A DNA stretch of 16,382 nucleotides from DAHVFY01 sp040388665 (GTDB taxonomy: Bacteria; Chlamydiota; Chlamydiia; Chlamydiales; Rhabdochlamydiaceae): contig JAZKBL010000031.1 of assembly GCA_040388665.1 (NCBI GenBank), positions 1 through 16,382 of the forward strand, given 5' to 3'. Numbering within the stretch: the stretch's first letter is position 1; every line of letters starts with the position of its first letter. The position numbers and the translations under genes were made by a program. Positions 1 through 6,721 of the stretch are shown here, piece after piece. Below the pieces are notes generated by a model. The model was not told the DNA's origin, did not search any database, and was given only the letters and a program-made list of their open reading frames with translations.

Positions 1-5
1 GATTC

Positions 6-78
6 CTTTTCGCCGGGCGACTGCGTCGTCCCGTCAGAAAAGCCGGTTCGCAGCACAAGGCTGCTTCACTTCGAATCC
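6..78. other. GC-rich structured edge element, function unknown
   Basis: The first 80 nt are much richer in G+C than the rest of the window and fold into two clear stem-loops. The first pairs 6-11 with 37-42 and, inside it, 14-21 with 25-33 (one bulged T, loop TGC). The second pairs 45-50 with 72-78 (one bulge) around an inner GCAGC/GCTGC stem at 50-64. It does not fit a tRNA cloverleaf in either direction, and I do not recognise it as tmRNA, SRP RNA or RNase P RNA. It could be part of a dispersed repeat, the 3' end of an RNA gene, or coding sequence cut by the window edge (frame 1 on the plus strand is open from the edge to a TAA at 112-114). The folding is seen; the identity is not known. 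Confidence 0.3.
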
Positions 79-82
79 ATAC

Positions 83-105
83 AAAAGCCATTTATATGGC
101 TTTTT
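83..105 (-). terminator. Hairpin terminator after the tRNA-Glu/tRNA-Lys pair
   Basis: A perfect 9-bp stem (83-91 with 96-104) closes a 4-nt loop and is flanked by an A run on one side and a T run on the other, so it could stop transcription in either direction. It lies about 30 nt beyond the 3' end of tRNA-Lys on the minus strand. It is the only obvious stop signal after the tRNA pair. Confidence 0.5.
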
Positions 106-133
106 CAATTCTAAATTTTTTCTCGAAAAAATT

Positions 134-205
134 TGAGACTTGATGGATTCGAACCATCGACCCTCTCATTAAAAGTGAGATGCTCTACCGCTGAGCTAAA
201 GTCTC
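134..205 (-). tRNA. tRNA-Lys (anticodon UUU)
   Basis: Read on the minus strand this is a complete cloverleaf. The 7-bp acceptor stem is GAGACTT/AAGTCTC, with discriminator A at 134. The D-arm carries GCTC...GAGC, the anticodon stem is TCTCA/TGAGA around loop CTTTTAA (anticodon TTT), and the T-arm is GATGG-TTCGAAT-CCATC. CCA is not encoded and must be added by nucleotidyltransferase. It lies 5 nt downstream of tRNA-Glu and is probably processed from the same transcript. Confidence 0.95.
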
Positions 206-210
206 GAGAA

Positions 211-285
211 TGACCCCAAGGGGATTCGAACCCCTGTTATCAGAATGAAAATCTGGTGTCCTAGACCGGGCTAGACGATGGGGCC
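211..285 (-). tRNA. tRNA-Glu (anticodon UUC)
   Basis: This is a complete minus-strand cloverleaf of 75 nt. The acceptor stem is GGCCCCA/TGGGGTC with discriminator A at 211. The anticodon stem is CCAGA/TCTGA around loop TTTTCAT (anticodon TTC), and the T-arm has GGGGT-TCGAATC. CCA is not encoded. In tetrapyrrole-making bacteria tRNA-Glu also supplies glutamyl-tRNA reductase. It is the first gene of a two-tRNA unit with tRNA-Lys. Confidence 0.95.
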
Positions 286-297
286 AGAAAGAGTTAA

Positions 298-327
298 ATT
301 ATAGTCAGGCGTTTGCTTTTTTTGCAA
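298..327 (-). promoter_or_regulatory. Promoter of the tRNA-Glu/tRNA-Lys unit
   Basis: On the minus strand a perfect -10 TATAAT (298-303) sits 18 nt from a TTGCAA -35-like box (322-327, 4/6 to consensus). Transcription would start near 291, about six nt before the mature tRNA-Glu 5' end, a typical tRNA arrangement. The -35 box lies just past the frr stop codon, so the tRNAs need not depend on read-through from the ribosomal operon. Confidence 0.6.
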
Positions 328-329
328 GC

Positions 330-881
330 CTAAACTGTCATAATCTCCTTTTCTTTTGCCGCGAAAAGATCGTCGATTTCTTTGCAGTATTTATCAGTAT
401 ACTCTTGGATCGTTTTTTCCGATTTTTTCATCACGTCTTCAGTAATTTCGCTGTCTGCTTTTTGTTTACGAACAAGTTCATTATTTTTACGGCGAATTTC
501 GCGGATAATGATCTTAGCATCTTCTGCTTTCTTTTTACCTTGCTTGACAATTTCTTTGCGCGTATTTTCGTCCATCGGGGGGATATTAATGCGTATGACA
601 TGACCATCAACGTTTGGTTGAACGTTGAGATTTGCCTTTTCAATACCTTTACCGATAGCTCCTGCAGATTTTGGATCAAATGGGGTAATGAGGAGCTGGC
701 GTGATTCTGGAGCTGTTACTGTAGCGATTTCTTTGAGGCGCACTTGTGTGCCATACATCTCAACGACGACGCTATCAAGCATGCCGGTGTTGGCGCGGTT
801 ACTGCGGAGATTTTTAAGCTCTTGCTTAAAGTGGTCAACTGCAGCTACCATTTTTGTTTTCGTTTGATCAACAATACTCAT
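330..881 (-). CDS. frr: Ribosome recycling factor
   Basis: Ribosome recycling factor (RRF) acts in the cytoplasm with EF-G to split post-termination ribosomes so the subunits can be reused. The 183-aa product is full length (about 185 aa is usual) and shows the family layout. The N-terminal helix carries the conserved LRSNRAN stretch (residues 24-30). A beta-rich middle domain includes LLITPFDP, and the NIPPMDENTRKE segment leads into the long charged C-terminal helices. The ATG start is backed by a TAGGAGAA ribosome binding site that overlaps the last codons of pyrH; only 5 nt separate the two genes, so translational coupling is likely. It is the last gene of rpsB-tsf-pyrH-frr, an order widespread in bacteria. 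No strong terminator follows; the tRNA promoter starts almost at once. Confidence 0.97.
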   Translation of the reverse strand: MSIVDQTKTKMVAAVDHFKQELKNLRSNRANTGMLDSVVVEMYGTQVRLKEIATVTAPESRQLLITPFDPKSAGAIGKGIEKANLNVQPNVDGHVIRINIPPMDENTRKEIVKQGKKKAEDAKIIIREIRRKNNELVRKQKADSEITEDVMKKSEKTIQEYTDKYCKEIDDLFAAKEKEIMTV

Positions 882-886
882 TGTTG

Positions 887-1606
887 TTATTCTCCTATAA
901 TGAGGGAGCCAACGTCTTTACGGTTTACCGCTTTCAACATAGCACCTTCTTCAAAAAGATTAAAGATGCAAATCGGAAGCTGATTTTCTCGACATAAGGC
1001 GATCGCTGTAGCATCCATCACGTTTAACTTCTTGGCTAATACTTCAGAAAAGGTTAGCTGGGGATATTTTACCGCATTTTTATTGATTTTTGGATCATCA
1101 CTATAAATGCCATCTACTTTTGTTGCTTTAAGAAGGATCTCTGCATTGATTTCACTTGCGCGAAGAGCAGCCGCTGTATCTGTTGTGAAATAAGGGTTGC
1201 CTGTGCCGCCAACAAAGATAACGATGATCCCCTCTTGTAAGCTGTTCATTGCATGGCCCCATACGTAGGGTTCTACAATGAGATCACAATTAAGAGCGCT
1301 CATGACTCGGCTTTTGATGCCGACAGCCGCAAGCGATTGTTGTAAGATAATCCCATTAATCGCTGTTGCGAGCATGCCGATATGGTCTGCGGGAGTTCTT
1401 AAAAAACCGAAAGCTTCAGCTTGCGATCCACGGAAAATATTGCCCCCTCCTACAACGATTCCGATCTCCTTGATTCCTTGATCATACACTTGCTTTACAG
1501 AGAGAGCAATTTGGTGACAGGTATCATAGTCGATACCAAATTGCTGGTTGCCCATGAGAGCTTCACCAGATAGTTTGATGAGAATGCGCTTAAAAGGGGA
1601 TGGCAT
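887..1606 (-). CDS. pyrH: UMP kinase
   Basis: Bacterial UMP kinase (UMP + ATP to UDP + ADP) is a hexameric amino-acid-kinase-fold enzyme in the cytoplasm that commits UMP to UTP/CTP and to UDP-sugar synthesis. The 239-aa product has the usual length. It has the N-terminal KLSGEAL phosphate-binding strand (residues 11-17), the glycine loop GGGNIFRG (53-60), and the diagnostic GGTGNPYFTTDTAAALRA segment (about 133-150), which separates it from eukaryotic-type UMP/CMP kinases. The ATG follows a TAGGAG site that overlaps the end of tsf; the gap to tsf is only 3 nt. It is co-transcribed with rpsB, tsf and frr. There is no truncation or odd residue that I can see. Confidence 0.97.
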   Translation of the reverse strand: MPSPFKRILIKLSGEALMGNQQFGIDYDTCHQIALSVKQVYDQGIKEIGIVVGGGNIFRGSQAEAFGFLRTPADHIGMLATAINGIILQQSLAAVGIKSRVMSALNCDLIVEPYVWGHAMNSLQEGIIVIFVGGTGNPYFTTDTAAALRASEINAEILLKATKVDGIYSDDPKINKNAVKYPQLTFSEVLAKKLNVMDATAIALCRENQLPICIFNLFEEGAMLKAVNRKDVGSLIIGE

Positions 1607-1609
1607 CTT

Positions 1610-2461
1610 TTAAGCTCCTACTTGCCAGCGGATAAATTTACGAAGCGTTAAAGGTTTACCTAATTTTTTGCTTTCGCTTTCCAAAAGAGCAGCAATCGTT
1701 AGAGAGTTGTCTTTGATGTACTTTTGTGAGAGCAAACATACCTGATCGTAAAAAGCTTTTAATTTACCTGCAACGATTTTTTCGATCACGTTTTCAGGTT
1801 TTCCTTGAACTTGAGCACGGCCAATTTCTTCTTCGCGAGCTTTTACATCAGCTGGAATCTCTTCTGGGCATAAGTACTCAGGAGCTTCTGCTGCGATATG
1901 CATTGCGATATCACGAGCAAGAGACTCGCACCCTGCAGCGCCTTCGAGTTCAACAAGAGCTACGATTTTACCGCCCATGTGAGAGTATGTACCGATAGAA
2001 AGATTCGGTTTTTTAGGTACATTATGAATCCTTTTGATTTGGATGTTCTCTCCAAGACCTTGGATGACAAGAGAGCGCGCTTCTTCAATCGTTACCGACG
2101 GATCCTTGCTAAAGTTCTGTTGAGAAAAAGTTTGCACGTTAGCTGGCTGCGAATCTGCGGCATCTTGGCTAATGTCTTTGAGAAATTGACGGAACTTTTC
2201 GTTTTGGACAACGAAATCGGTCTCTGCGTTTAACTCAAGAAGAGTGATCGCTTGGTTGCTTTCGCCAACACCAATGAGTCCTTCTTTGGTTTCTCTACCT
2301 TCTTTTTTGACAGCTGATGCCATGCCGGCTTTGCGTAAGAGGTCGATCGCAGTTTCCATATTTCCACCTGCTTGATCAAGAGCCTCTTTGCATTTGCCCA
2401 TGCCAACGCCTGTGCGCTCGCGTAGTTCTTTTACCATTTCTGCTGTAACTTTTTGACTCAT
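1610..2461 (-). CDS. tsf: Elongation factor Ts
   Basis: EF-Ts is the nucleotide exchange factor that releases GDP from EF-Tu. The 283-aa product shows the N-terminal UBA-like domain (about residues 1-55, with RERTGVGMGKCKEAL). The KKEGRETKEG stretch follows, then the TDFV motif (NAETDFVVQNEKF, near residue 80) that contacts EF-Tu. The core ends with a conserved KFIRWQVGA tail. Its length and the RETKEG segment resemble chlamydial EF-Ts as I recall it. An AAGGAG ribosome binding site overlaps the rpsB stop, and 3 nt separate the genes, so it is the second gene of the operon and probably translationally coupled to S2. Confidence 0.97.
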   Translation of the reverse strand: MSQKVTAEMVKELRERTGVGMGKCKEALDQAGGNMETAIDLLRKAGMASAVKKEGRETKEGLIGVGESNQAITLLELNAETDFVVQNEKFRQFLKDISQDAADSQPANVQTFSQQNFSKDPSVTIEEARSLVIQGLGENIQIKRIHNVPKKPNLSIGTYSHMGGKIVALVELEGAAGCESLARDIAMHIAAEAPEYLCPEEIPADVKAREEEIGRAQVQGKPENVIEKIVAGKLKAFYDQVCLLSQKYIKDNSLTIAALLESESKKLGKPLTLRKFIRWQVGA

Positions 2462-2464
2462 CGA

Positions 2465-3238
2465 TTACTCCTTGCCTTCAGCGTCTTCATCTATGCTAAA
2501 TTGTTCTGCATCTTTATCAGAAGGAACATCACCTTTTGCAATTCCAACGTTCATGTCGTTCTTCTTGTCGATAACGGCTTGAGTTAGAGCTTGGAGAATG
2601 AGTTTAATGCTCTTTAGAGCGTCATCATTACAAGCAATCACGAAATCGATAGGATCAGGATTGCAGTTGGTATCTACAAGCGCCATCACGGGGATGCCGA
2701 GTTTTTTTGCTTCTGCAACGGCAATGTGTTCAAGGCTTGGGTCAACAACGATAACAAGTCCTGGAGGTTTGCGCATTGCGCGAATTCCAGAAAGGTTGCG
2801 ATCGAGTTTAATTTGTTGTTTGCTAAGGAGCGAGAGCTCTTTTTTTGTAAGGCCTTCACCACCTGTTGCAATTTTCTTTTCAATACGCTCTAGAGTTTTA
2901 ACAGATTGGCGAATGGTTGTAAGATTTGTTAATGTCCCACCGAGCCAGCGTTCACAGATGTAGAATTCGCCGCATTCTTCTGCACATTCACGAACAACGC
3001 TTTTTGCTTGTTTTTTTGTGCCGACAAAAAGAATGGATTTGCGTTTTGCAATGAGTTCTCTGATGTAAGAGACTGCGTTGCGGATTTGTTGCATTGTTTT
3101 TGCAAGGTCGATGATATAAATGCCGTTGCGCTCCTCGAAAATGAAGCGTTTCATTTTCGGATTCCAACGTTGTTTTTGGTGCCCAAAATGAGCGCCGCTT
3201 TCTAGAAGATCTTTAATGGTTACGTCTGTTGTTGCCAA
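2465..3238 (-). CDS. rpsB: 30S ribosomal protein S2
   Basis: S2 binds late to the 30S subunit, near S1. The 257-aa protein carries the family start KDLLESGAHFGHQ and WNPKMKRF, the central GTKKQAK segment, the WLGGTLTN motif, and the conserved VVDPSLEHIAVAEAKKL region. It ends in an acidic tail (about the last 20 residues, rich in D and E) that is longer than in E. coli. The start codon is TTG (3236-3238). An in-frame TAG lies 12 nt upstream and the next ATG would remove the conserved first 30 residues, so TTG is the only reasonable start; AGGGAC upstream can serve as a weak ribosome binding site. It is the first gene of the rpsB-tsf-pyrH-frr operon. tRNA-Gly lies about 105 nt upstream on the same strand. 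Confidence 0.97.
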   Translation of the reverse strand: MATTDVTIKDLLESGAHFGHQKQRWNPKMKRFIFEERNGIYIIDLAKTMQQIRNAVSYIRELIAKRKSILFVGTKKQAKSVVRECAEECGEFYICERWLGGTLTNLTTIRQSVKTLERIEKKIATGGEGLTKKELSLLSKQQIKLDRNLSGIRAMRKPPGLVIVVDPSLEHIAVAEAKKLGIPVMALVDTNCNPDPIDFVIACNDDALKSIKLILQALTQAVIDKKNDMNVGIAKGDVPSDKDAEQFSIDEDAEGKE

Positions 3239-3265
3239 GCTTTGTCCCTATATTTTGACGACGGC

Positions 3266-3290
3266 ATTCTTCATGAGTGAATTGAAGAAT
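3266..3290 (-). promoter_or_regulatory. Hairpin in the rpsB leader
   Basis: In the 104-nt leader between tRNA-Gly and rpsB, a perfect 8-bp stem (ATTCTTCA/TGAAGAAT on the minus strand) closes a 9-nt loop, ending about 28 nt before the TTG start. rpsB operons in several bacteria are autoregulated by S2 through leader RNA, so this is a candidate site, but I see no match to a named leader family. It could also simply be a processing or stability hairpin. The leader also has a run of A and T around 3304-3316; I found no convincing separate rpsB promoter, so read-through from the tRNA-Gly promoter is possible. Confidence 0.3.
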
Positions 3291-3342
3291 TTCAGTCTTG
3301 GTTAAAATTTTTTTTGTAAAACGCCTCTATCTCCAGAGGAAT

Positions 3343-3413
3343 AGCGCCTGATCAGAATCGAACTGACACAAGTAGCTTGGAAGGCTACGGTTCTACCATT
3401 GAACTACAGGCGC
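3343..3413 (-). tRNA. tRNA-Gly (anticodon UCC)
   Basis: A complete minus-strand cloverleaf with acceptor stem GCGCCTG closed by its complement at the 3' end. The anticodon stem GTAGC/GCTAC encloses loop CTTCCAA (anticodon TCC), the T-arm has TTCGATT, and the discriminator at 3343 is U, as expected for bacterial tRNA-Gly. CCA is not encoded. It sits between rpsB and the divergent pbpB. A TATAGT box (minus strand, 3420-3425) directly upstream may be its -10 element. Confidence 0.95.
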
Positions 3414-3427
3414 AAGATGACTATAAG
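3399..3427 (+). promoter_or_regulatory. Candidate pbpB promoter overlapping the tRNA-Gly upstream region
   Basis: On the plus strand TTGAAC (3399-3404, 4/6 to the -35 consensus) and TATAAG (3422-3427, 5/6 to the -10) are 17 nt apart. This places a start near 3434, about 40 nt before pbpB. The -35 lies inside the 5' end of the tRNA-Gly gene. The same bases read on the minus strand give TATAGT (3420-3425), the likely -10 of tRNA-Gly, so the two divergent units may share one AT-rich box. Prediction from sequence only. Confidence 0.35.
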
Positions 3428-3474
3428 TTTTACTGAAAACTTTCTTTTTTTCCAAGAAAAATGATAATTGGAGC

Positions 3475-6400
3475 ATGAGTCAGCAACAAATACCTTATAA
3501 GGCTAACCGAATTCTCAACCTGTTTTTAATAGGATTGCTCCTAATCATGACTCGGGTTTGGTATTTGAGCGTCATCCAGCATGATGAAAAGCTCAAAGAA
3601 TCGCGCCAGCCTAGGAGAAAATCTGTTGTTCAGCAGGTAGAAAGAGCTACGATCCGAGACAGATTCAATATCCCTTTAGCGACGAACCGGATCCAGTATA
3701 AGGCGGCTGTCTGCTATGCGCAGATCAGGGAAGTTCCAAGTGTTATCTGGAAAAAGGATGAAGAGGGCAAATCTTATCGTCATTTTGCAAGGTCTGTGTA
3801 TGTGGCACGTTTAGCGGAGCTGCTCGCTAAAGAGCTTAAGATGAGTTCTCAGGAAATTGAAGATATTATTCATGGGAAAGCTTCCCTTTTCCCTCATACA
3901 CCTTTTATTATTAAAAATAATATTAGCGAGAAAGAGTATTATCGTCTTCGTATGTTAGAGAGGGGGTGGCTCGGGATTCAAGTGCAGCGCTCTTATCAAA
4001 GAATTTATCCTCATGGAAAGATGGCAGGCGAGATCATCGGCTATATGGGGGCGATCAGCCGCCTTGAGCATCAAAAAATTGCACGCGAGATCAATGAATT
4101 ACAAGACTATATTTCTTTAAGAGAGAGGGGTGAGGTTGCCTTTTTACCTAAAGGATTCGCAACACCCCTTGCCGTTAGGCGTAGGCTTAAGGAGCTTCAA
4201 GAAAAAGCGTATACGATCAATGATTTTGTAGGGAAAACGGGTATTGAAGGGACTTTTGATCAGCAACTGCGTGGGTTTAGCGGTAAAAAAAGTTATGAAG
4301 TGGATATTAAAGGAAATTTTTTTAGAGAACTTCCCGGTACACGCCATCCTGTTTCTGGTCAAAGGGTGATTCTTACAATTTCTTCTGAATTGCAAGAGTT
4401 TTCAGAAAAACTTTTAGCTTATTATGAAAAGAAAAAAGGGAATCAGGGGCCTTGGATCAAGGGGGGTGCAATTGTTGCAATGGATCCAAAAACAGGAGAA
4501 GTATTAGCTTTAGCGTCCTACCCTCGGATTGACCCTAACGATTTCACGCAAAAAAATCAGGCTTCCATTCTGCGGTTTTTAGAACATGAAAGCCACATTG
4601 CTGCGATCTGGAATGGAAGGTGTCCTATGCAAAGAGAGCATTATTCTTTTGAAAAACAAGAATTTTATGAAGAGAGTAAAGAACTCACATGGGAGGGGTA
4701 TTTAGATAGTGTGCTTGGGATTGATAGTCCGGTAAGAGAGGTAATGGGGCAAGTGTCTAATCTTTTTGCACTTCTTAAGCTTTTAGAAGATGCTGAACAT
4801 TCTCTTGATCTCGATCTTTTAAAGTCGATTCCTTTCCATGAGGATAAGCTTTTAGCATTGGACCTCTGCCGACTTCTTGTGAAAAAGGAAGATTTTTCTC
4901 AAGAGTTGCTCTTTTTAGTGGGCAATCAGAGTCTTTCTTATTTCCGATCTTTATCTCAAATTGTTCACTCCATTCAGGATTCTGTGAAAGAAGAGGTAAA
5001 ACAGCTGTATCGCGACACTGCGTTTGCGTCCTGGAGAAAGGAACATTTTAAAGAATACTTACAGCAAAAAAGACAGATAGAAAAAGAGAAGAAACGGTAT
5101 GCACGCCCTTTTACTGAATATTTGGATATGGCATTTAAACAGCGATTTTCAGAGTTTTGGCAAGAGTACCGCTTAAGTTTTGTAAAAACGGCTATTTTGA
5201 AAGATAAGTATCATGAGTCTGCGTCTTATTTTTCTCATTTAAGTGAATCTGCAAAAGAAAAGCTTGAAGAGTTAAAGCAGATTTTAGTTCATCTTGGGCC
5301 TTTGGCAGATGTTTATTTAAAAACGATGCGCTCTTTTGAAGATTTGGATAGACCTCTTCTTGGTAAACATCGAGGGTTAAAACAGGTTAAGGGAATTTCT
5401 CTTGAAAAACATCTTGCGTCTGCTTTTTACCCAGTGACAGGGTACGGTTTTGGAAGATCTCAAGCTTACAGACAGTCTACGCCTCAGGGCTCTATTTTTA
5501 AGCTTGTAACGGCATACGAAGCGTTAAGGCAACGCTATATGGACAGTTCTTCTTTTTCTTTAAATCCGTTGACTCTTATCGATGACATGAAGGTCGGAGG
5601 GAAAATTTTAGGCTATACAGAAAATGGAGAGGTCATTGGGAGAGTTTATAAGGGAGGGGTTTTACCAAGAGGGCACTTTAATATTGGAAAAGTAGATCTT
5701 AGAGGGGCTCTTGAACAGTCGAGCAATCTTTATTTTTCTATCCTTGCAAGCGATTGTATCGAAAGTCCTGAGAACTTAGCAGACGCTGCACGTCTTTTTG
5801 GTTTTGCAGAAAAAACGGGGATAGAACTGCCGGGAGAGATTGCCGGGAATGTTCCGAGCGATCTTTCTTATAATCGGACAGGTCTTTATGCATTTGCAAT
5901 TGGGCAGCACTCCCTTGTTGTTACGCCGCTGCAGACAGCGCTCATGCTGTCTGCAATTGCAAATTACGGGAATCTGTTACGTCCAAGAGCGGTTAAAGTT
6001 ATTGCTGGAAAAGAGCCTTCAGAAAATGTGTTGTTTGCAAAAGAAAATTATTCATTTCAAGAAGATCTTTCTTTAGTCGGCATTAATTTCCCTCTTTTTT
6101 CTGAGATGGAAAAAAATCGTGAAGAGCCAAAAGTGAGCGTTACACAATTAGAAGCAAAACGTCAGATTTTTTTTCCAGAAGAGGTGCGCTCAACATTGCT
6201 TGAAGGGATGCGCCTTGCGGTTCAAGGGACAAGAGGGACTGCGCGGCCTTCCATCTTGCGAGATCTTTATGATGAGCCACAATTTTTGCGCGATTACATC
6301 GATCTTCATAAACAGATTGTGGGAAAAACTGGGACTGCGGAAATTCTCTACAAAGGAACAATTGATTCAGGAACACGCGCTAACATTCACAATCATGTTT

Positions 6401-6561
6401 GGTTTGGAGGTGTTGCATTTGATCAAGAAACATCTGAGCCAGAGCTTGTTGTTGTTATTTATCTCCGTTTTGGAGATGCAGGGAAAGAAGCAGCACCTTT
6501 TGCAGCGCAAATTGTCAAAAAATGGCGCCAAATTAAGCTTGCGCACGCAGGTTCTGACTAA
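3475..6561 (+). CDS. pbpB: Penicillin-binding protein 2, class B transpeptidase with large insertion
   Basis: This D,D-transpeptidase cross-links peptidoglycan in the periplasm and, in Chlamydiota, is part of the division-linked murein machinery. One N-terminal membrane anchor (about residues 13-34) precedes the dimerisation domain (IRDRFNIPLATN near 60-71; GKTGIEGTFD from 253). The catalytic domain opens with GGAIVAMDPKTGEVLALA (about 330-347). All three active-site motifs are present: S673-x-x-K676 (SIFK), S749-S-N751 and K951-T-G. About 290 mostly helical, charged residues (roughly 355-650) are inserted between the domain opening and the catalytic serine, explaining 1028 aa where 600-700 is usual; from memory C. 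trachomatis PBP2 is likewise over 1000 aa. The ATG has a GGAG only 1 nt upstream, unusually close, yet no other in-frame start keeps the anchor. It is divergent from tRNA-Gly and rpsB. Confidence 0.95.
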   Translation: MSQQQIPYKANRILNLFLIGLLLIMTRVWYLSVIQHDEKLKESRQPRRKSVVQQVERATIRDRFNIPLATNRIQYKAAVCYAQIREVPSVIWKKDEEGKSYRHFARSVYVARLAELLAKELKMSSQEIEDIIHGKASLFPHTPFIIKNNISEKEYYRLRMLERGWLGIQVQRSYQRIYPHGKMAGEIIGYMGAISRLEHQKIAREINELQDYISLRERGEVAFLPKGFATPLAVRRRLKELQEKAYTINDFVGKTGIEGTFDQQLRGFSGKKSYEVDIKGNFFRELPGTRHPVSGQRVILTISSELQEFSEKLLAYYEKKKGNQGPWIKGGAIVAMDPKTGEVLALASYPRIDPNDFTQKNQASILRFLEHESHIAAIWNGRCPMQREHYSFEKQEFYEESKELTWEGYLDSVLGIDSPVREVMGQVSNLFALLKLLEDAEHSLDLDLLKSIPFHEDKLLALDLCRLLVKKEDFSQELLFLVGNQSLSYFRSLSQIVHSIQDSVKEEVKQLYRDTAFASWRKEHFKEYLQQKRQIEKEKKRYARPFTEYLDMAFKQRFSEFWQEYRLSFVKTAILKDKYHESASYFSHLSESAKEKLEELKQILVHLGPLADVYLKTMRSFEDLDRPLLGKHRGLKQVKGISLEKHLASAFYPVTGYGFGRSQAYRQSTPQGSIFKLVTAYEALRQRYMDSSSFSLNPLTLIDDMKVGGKILGYTENGEVIGRVYKGGVLPRGHFNIGKVDLRGALEQSSNLYFSILASDCIESPENLADAARLFGFAEKTGIELPGEIAGNVPSDLSYNRTGLYAFAIGQHSLVVTPLQTALMLSAIANYGNLLRPRAVKVIAGKEPSENVLFAKENYSFQEDLSLVGINFPLFSEMEKNREEPKVSVTQLEAKRQIFFPEEVRSTLLEGMRLAVQGTRGTARPSILRDLYDEPQFLRDYIDLHKQIVGKTGTAEILYKGTIDSGTRANIHNHVWFGGVAFDQETSEPELVVVIYLRFGDAGKEAAPFAAQIVKKWRQIKLAHAGSD

Positions 6562-6608
6562 ACTTTTAAGCAGCAAAAATTCTTTCTTCTTAACTCATGT
6601 TACGCAGC

Positions 6609-6628
6609 AGCTAATCATGGCTTTTTTT
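6609..6628 (+). terminator. Possible terminator after pbpB
   Basis: A short stem AGCTA/TGGCT (5 bp including one G-T pair, loop ATCA) is followed directly by a run of seven T. It lies about 50 nt past the pbpB stop. The stem is weak, so this is a candidate only. Confidence 0.35.
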
Positions 6629-6688
6629 GCGCCAGTTCTTTCATCGCTTCCGCGATTTAAGAAAATTGCAAATTTGATGCAAAAAAGT

Positions 6689-6720
6689 TGTGGATAATGA
6701 GGATAATTTTGTTATCCTGC
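6689..6720. promoter_or_regulatory. Cluster of DnaA-box-like 9-mers between convergent genes
   Basis: A perfect consensus DnaA box (TTATCCACA on the minus strand, 6689-6697) abuts a second copy with one mismatch in the same orientation (TGAGGATAA on the plus strand, 6698-6706). A third, weaker copy faces them (TTATCCTGC, 6712-6720). The inner copies also form a 7-bp hairpin (6700-6706 with 6712-6718) that may help end one or both convergent transcripts, although no T run follows. Nothing else suggests a replication origin here. The pattern is seen; DnaA binding is inference. Confidence 0.35.
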
Positions 6721-6721
6721 T

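Noticed and set aside
1..114. Frame 1 on the plus strand is open from the window edge to TAA at 112-114 (37 codons).
   Set aside because: Too short to judge, no recognisable protein, and the same bases form strong hairpins; kept only as an unknown structured element.
405..704. Plus-strand open frame opposite frr.
   Set aside because: Entirely antisense to a clearly conserved gene, no ribosome binding site, composition typical of a shadow frame.
4231..4242. A KTG triad at PBP2 residues 254-256 that could be read as the active-site motif.
   Set aside because: It belongs to the conserved GKTGIE segment of the dimerisation domain; the true KTG is at residues 951-953.
6200..6697. Plus-strand open frame of 165 codons overlapping the pbpB 3' end.
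   Set aside because: Most of it lies in another frame of the conserved transpeptidase end with the KTG motif; no family resemblance and no start signal.
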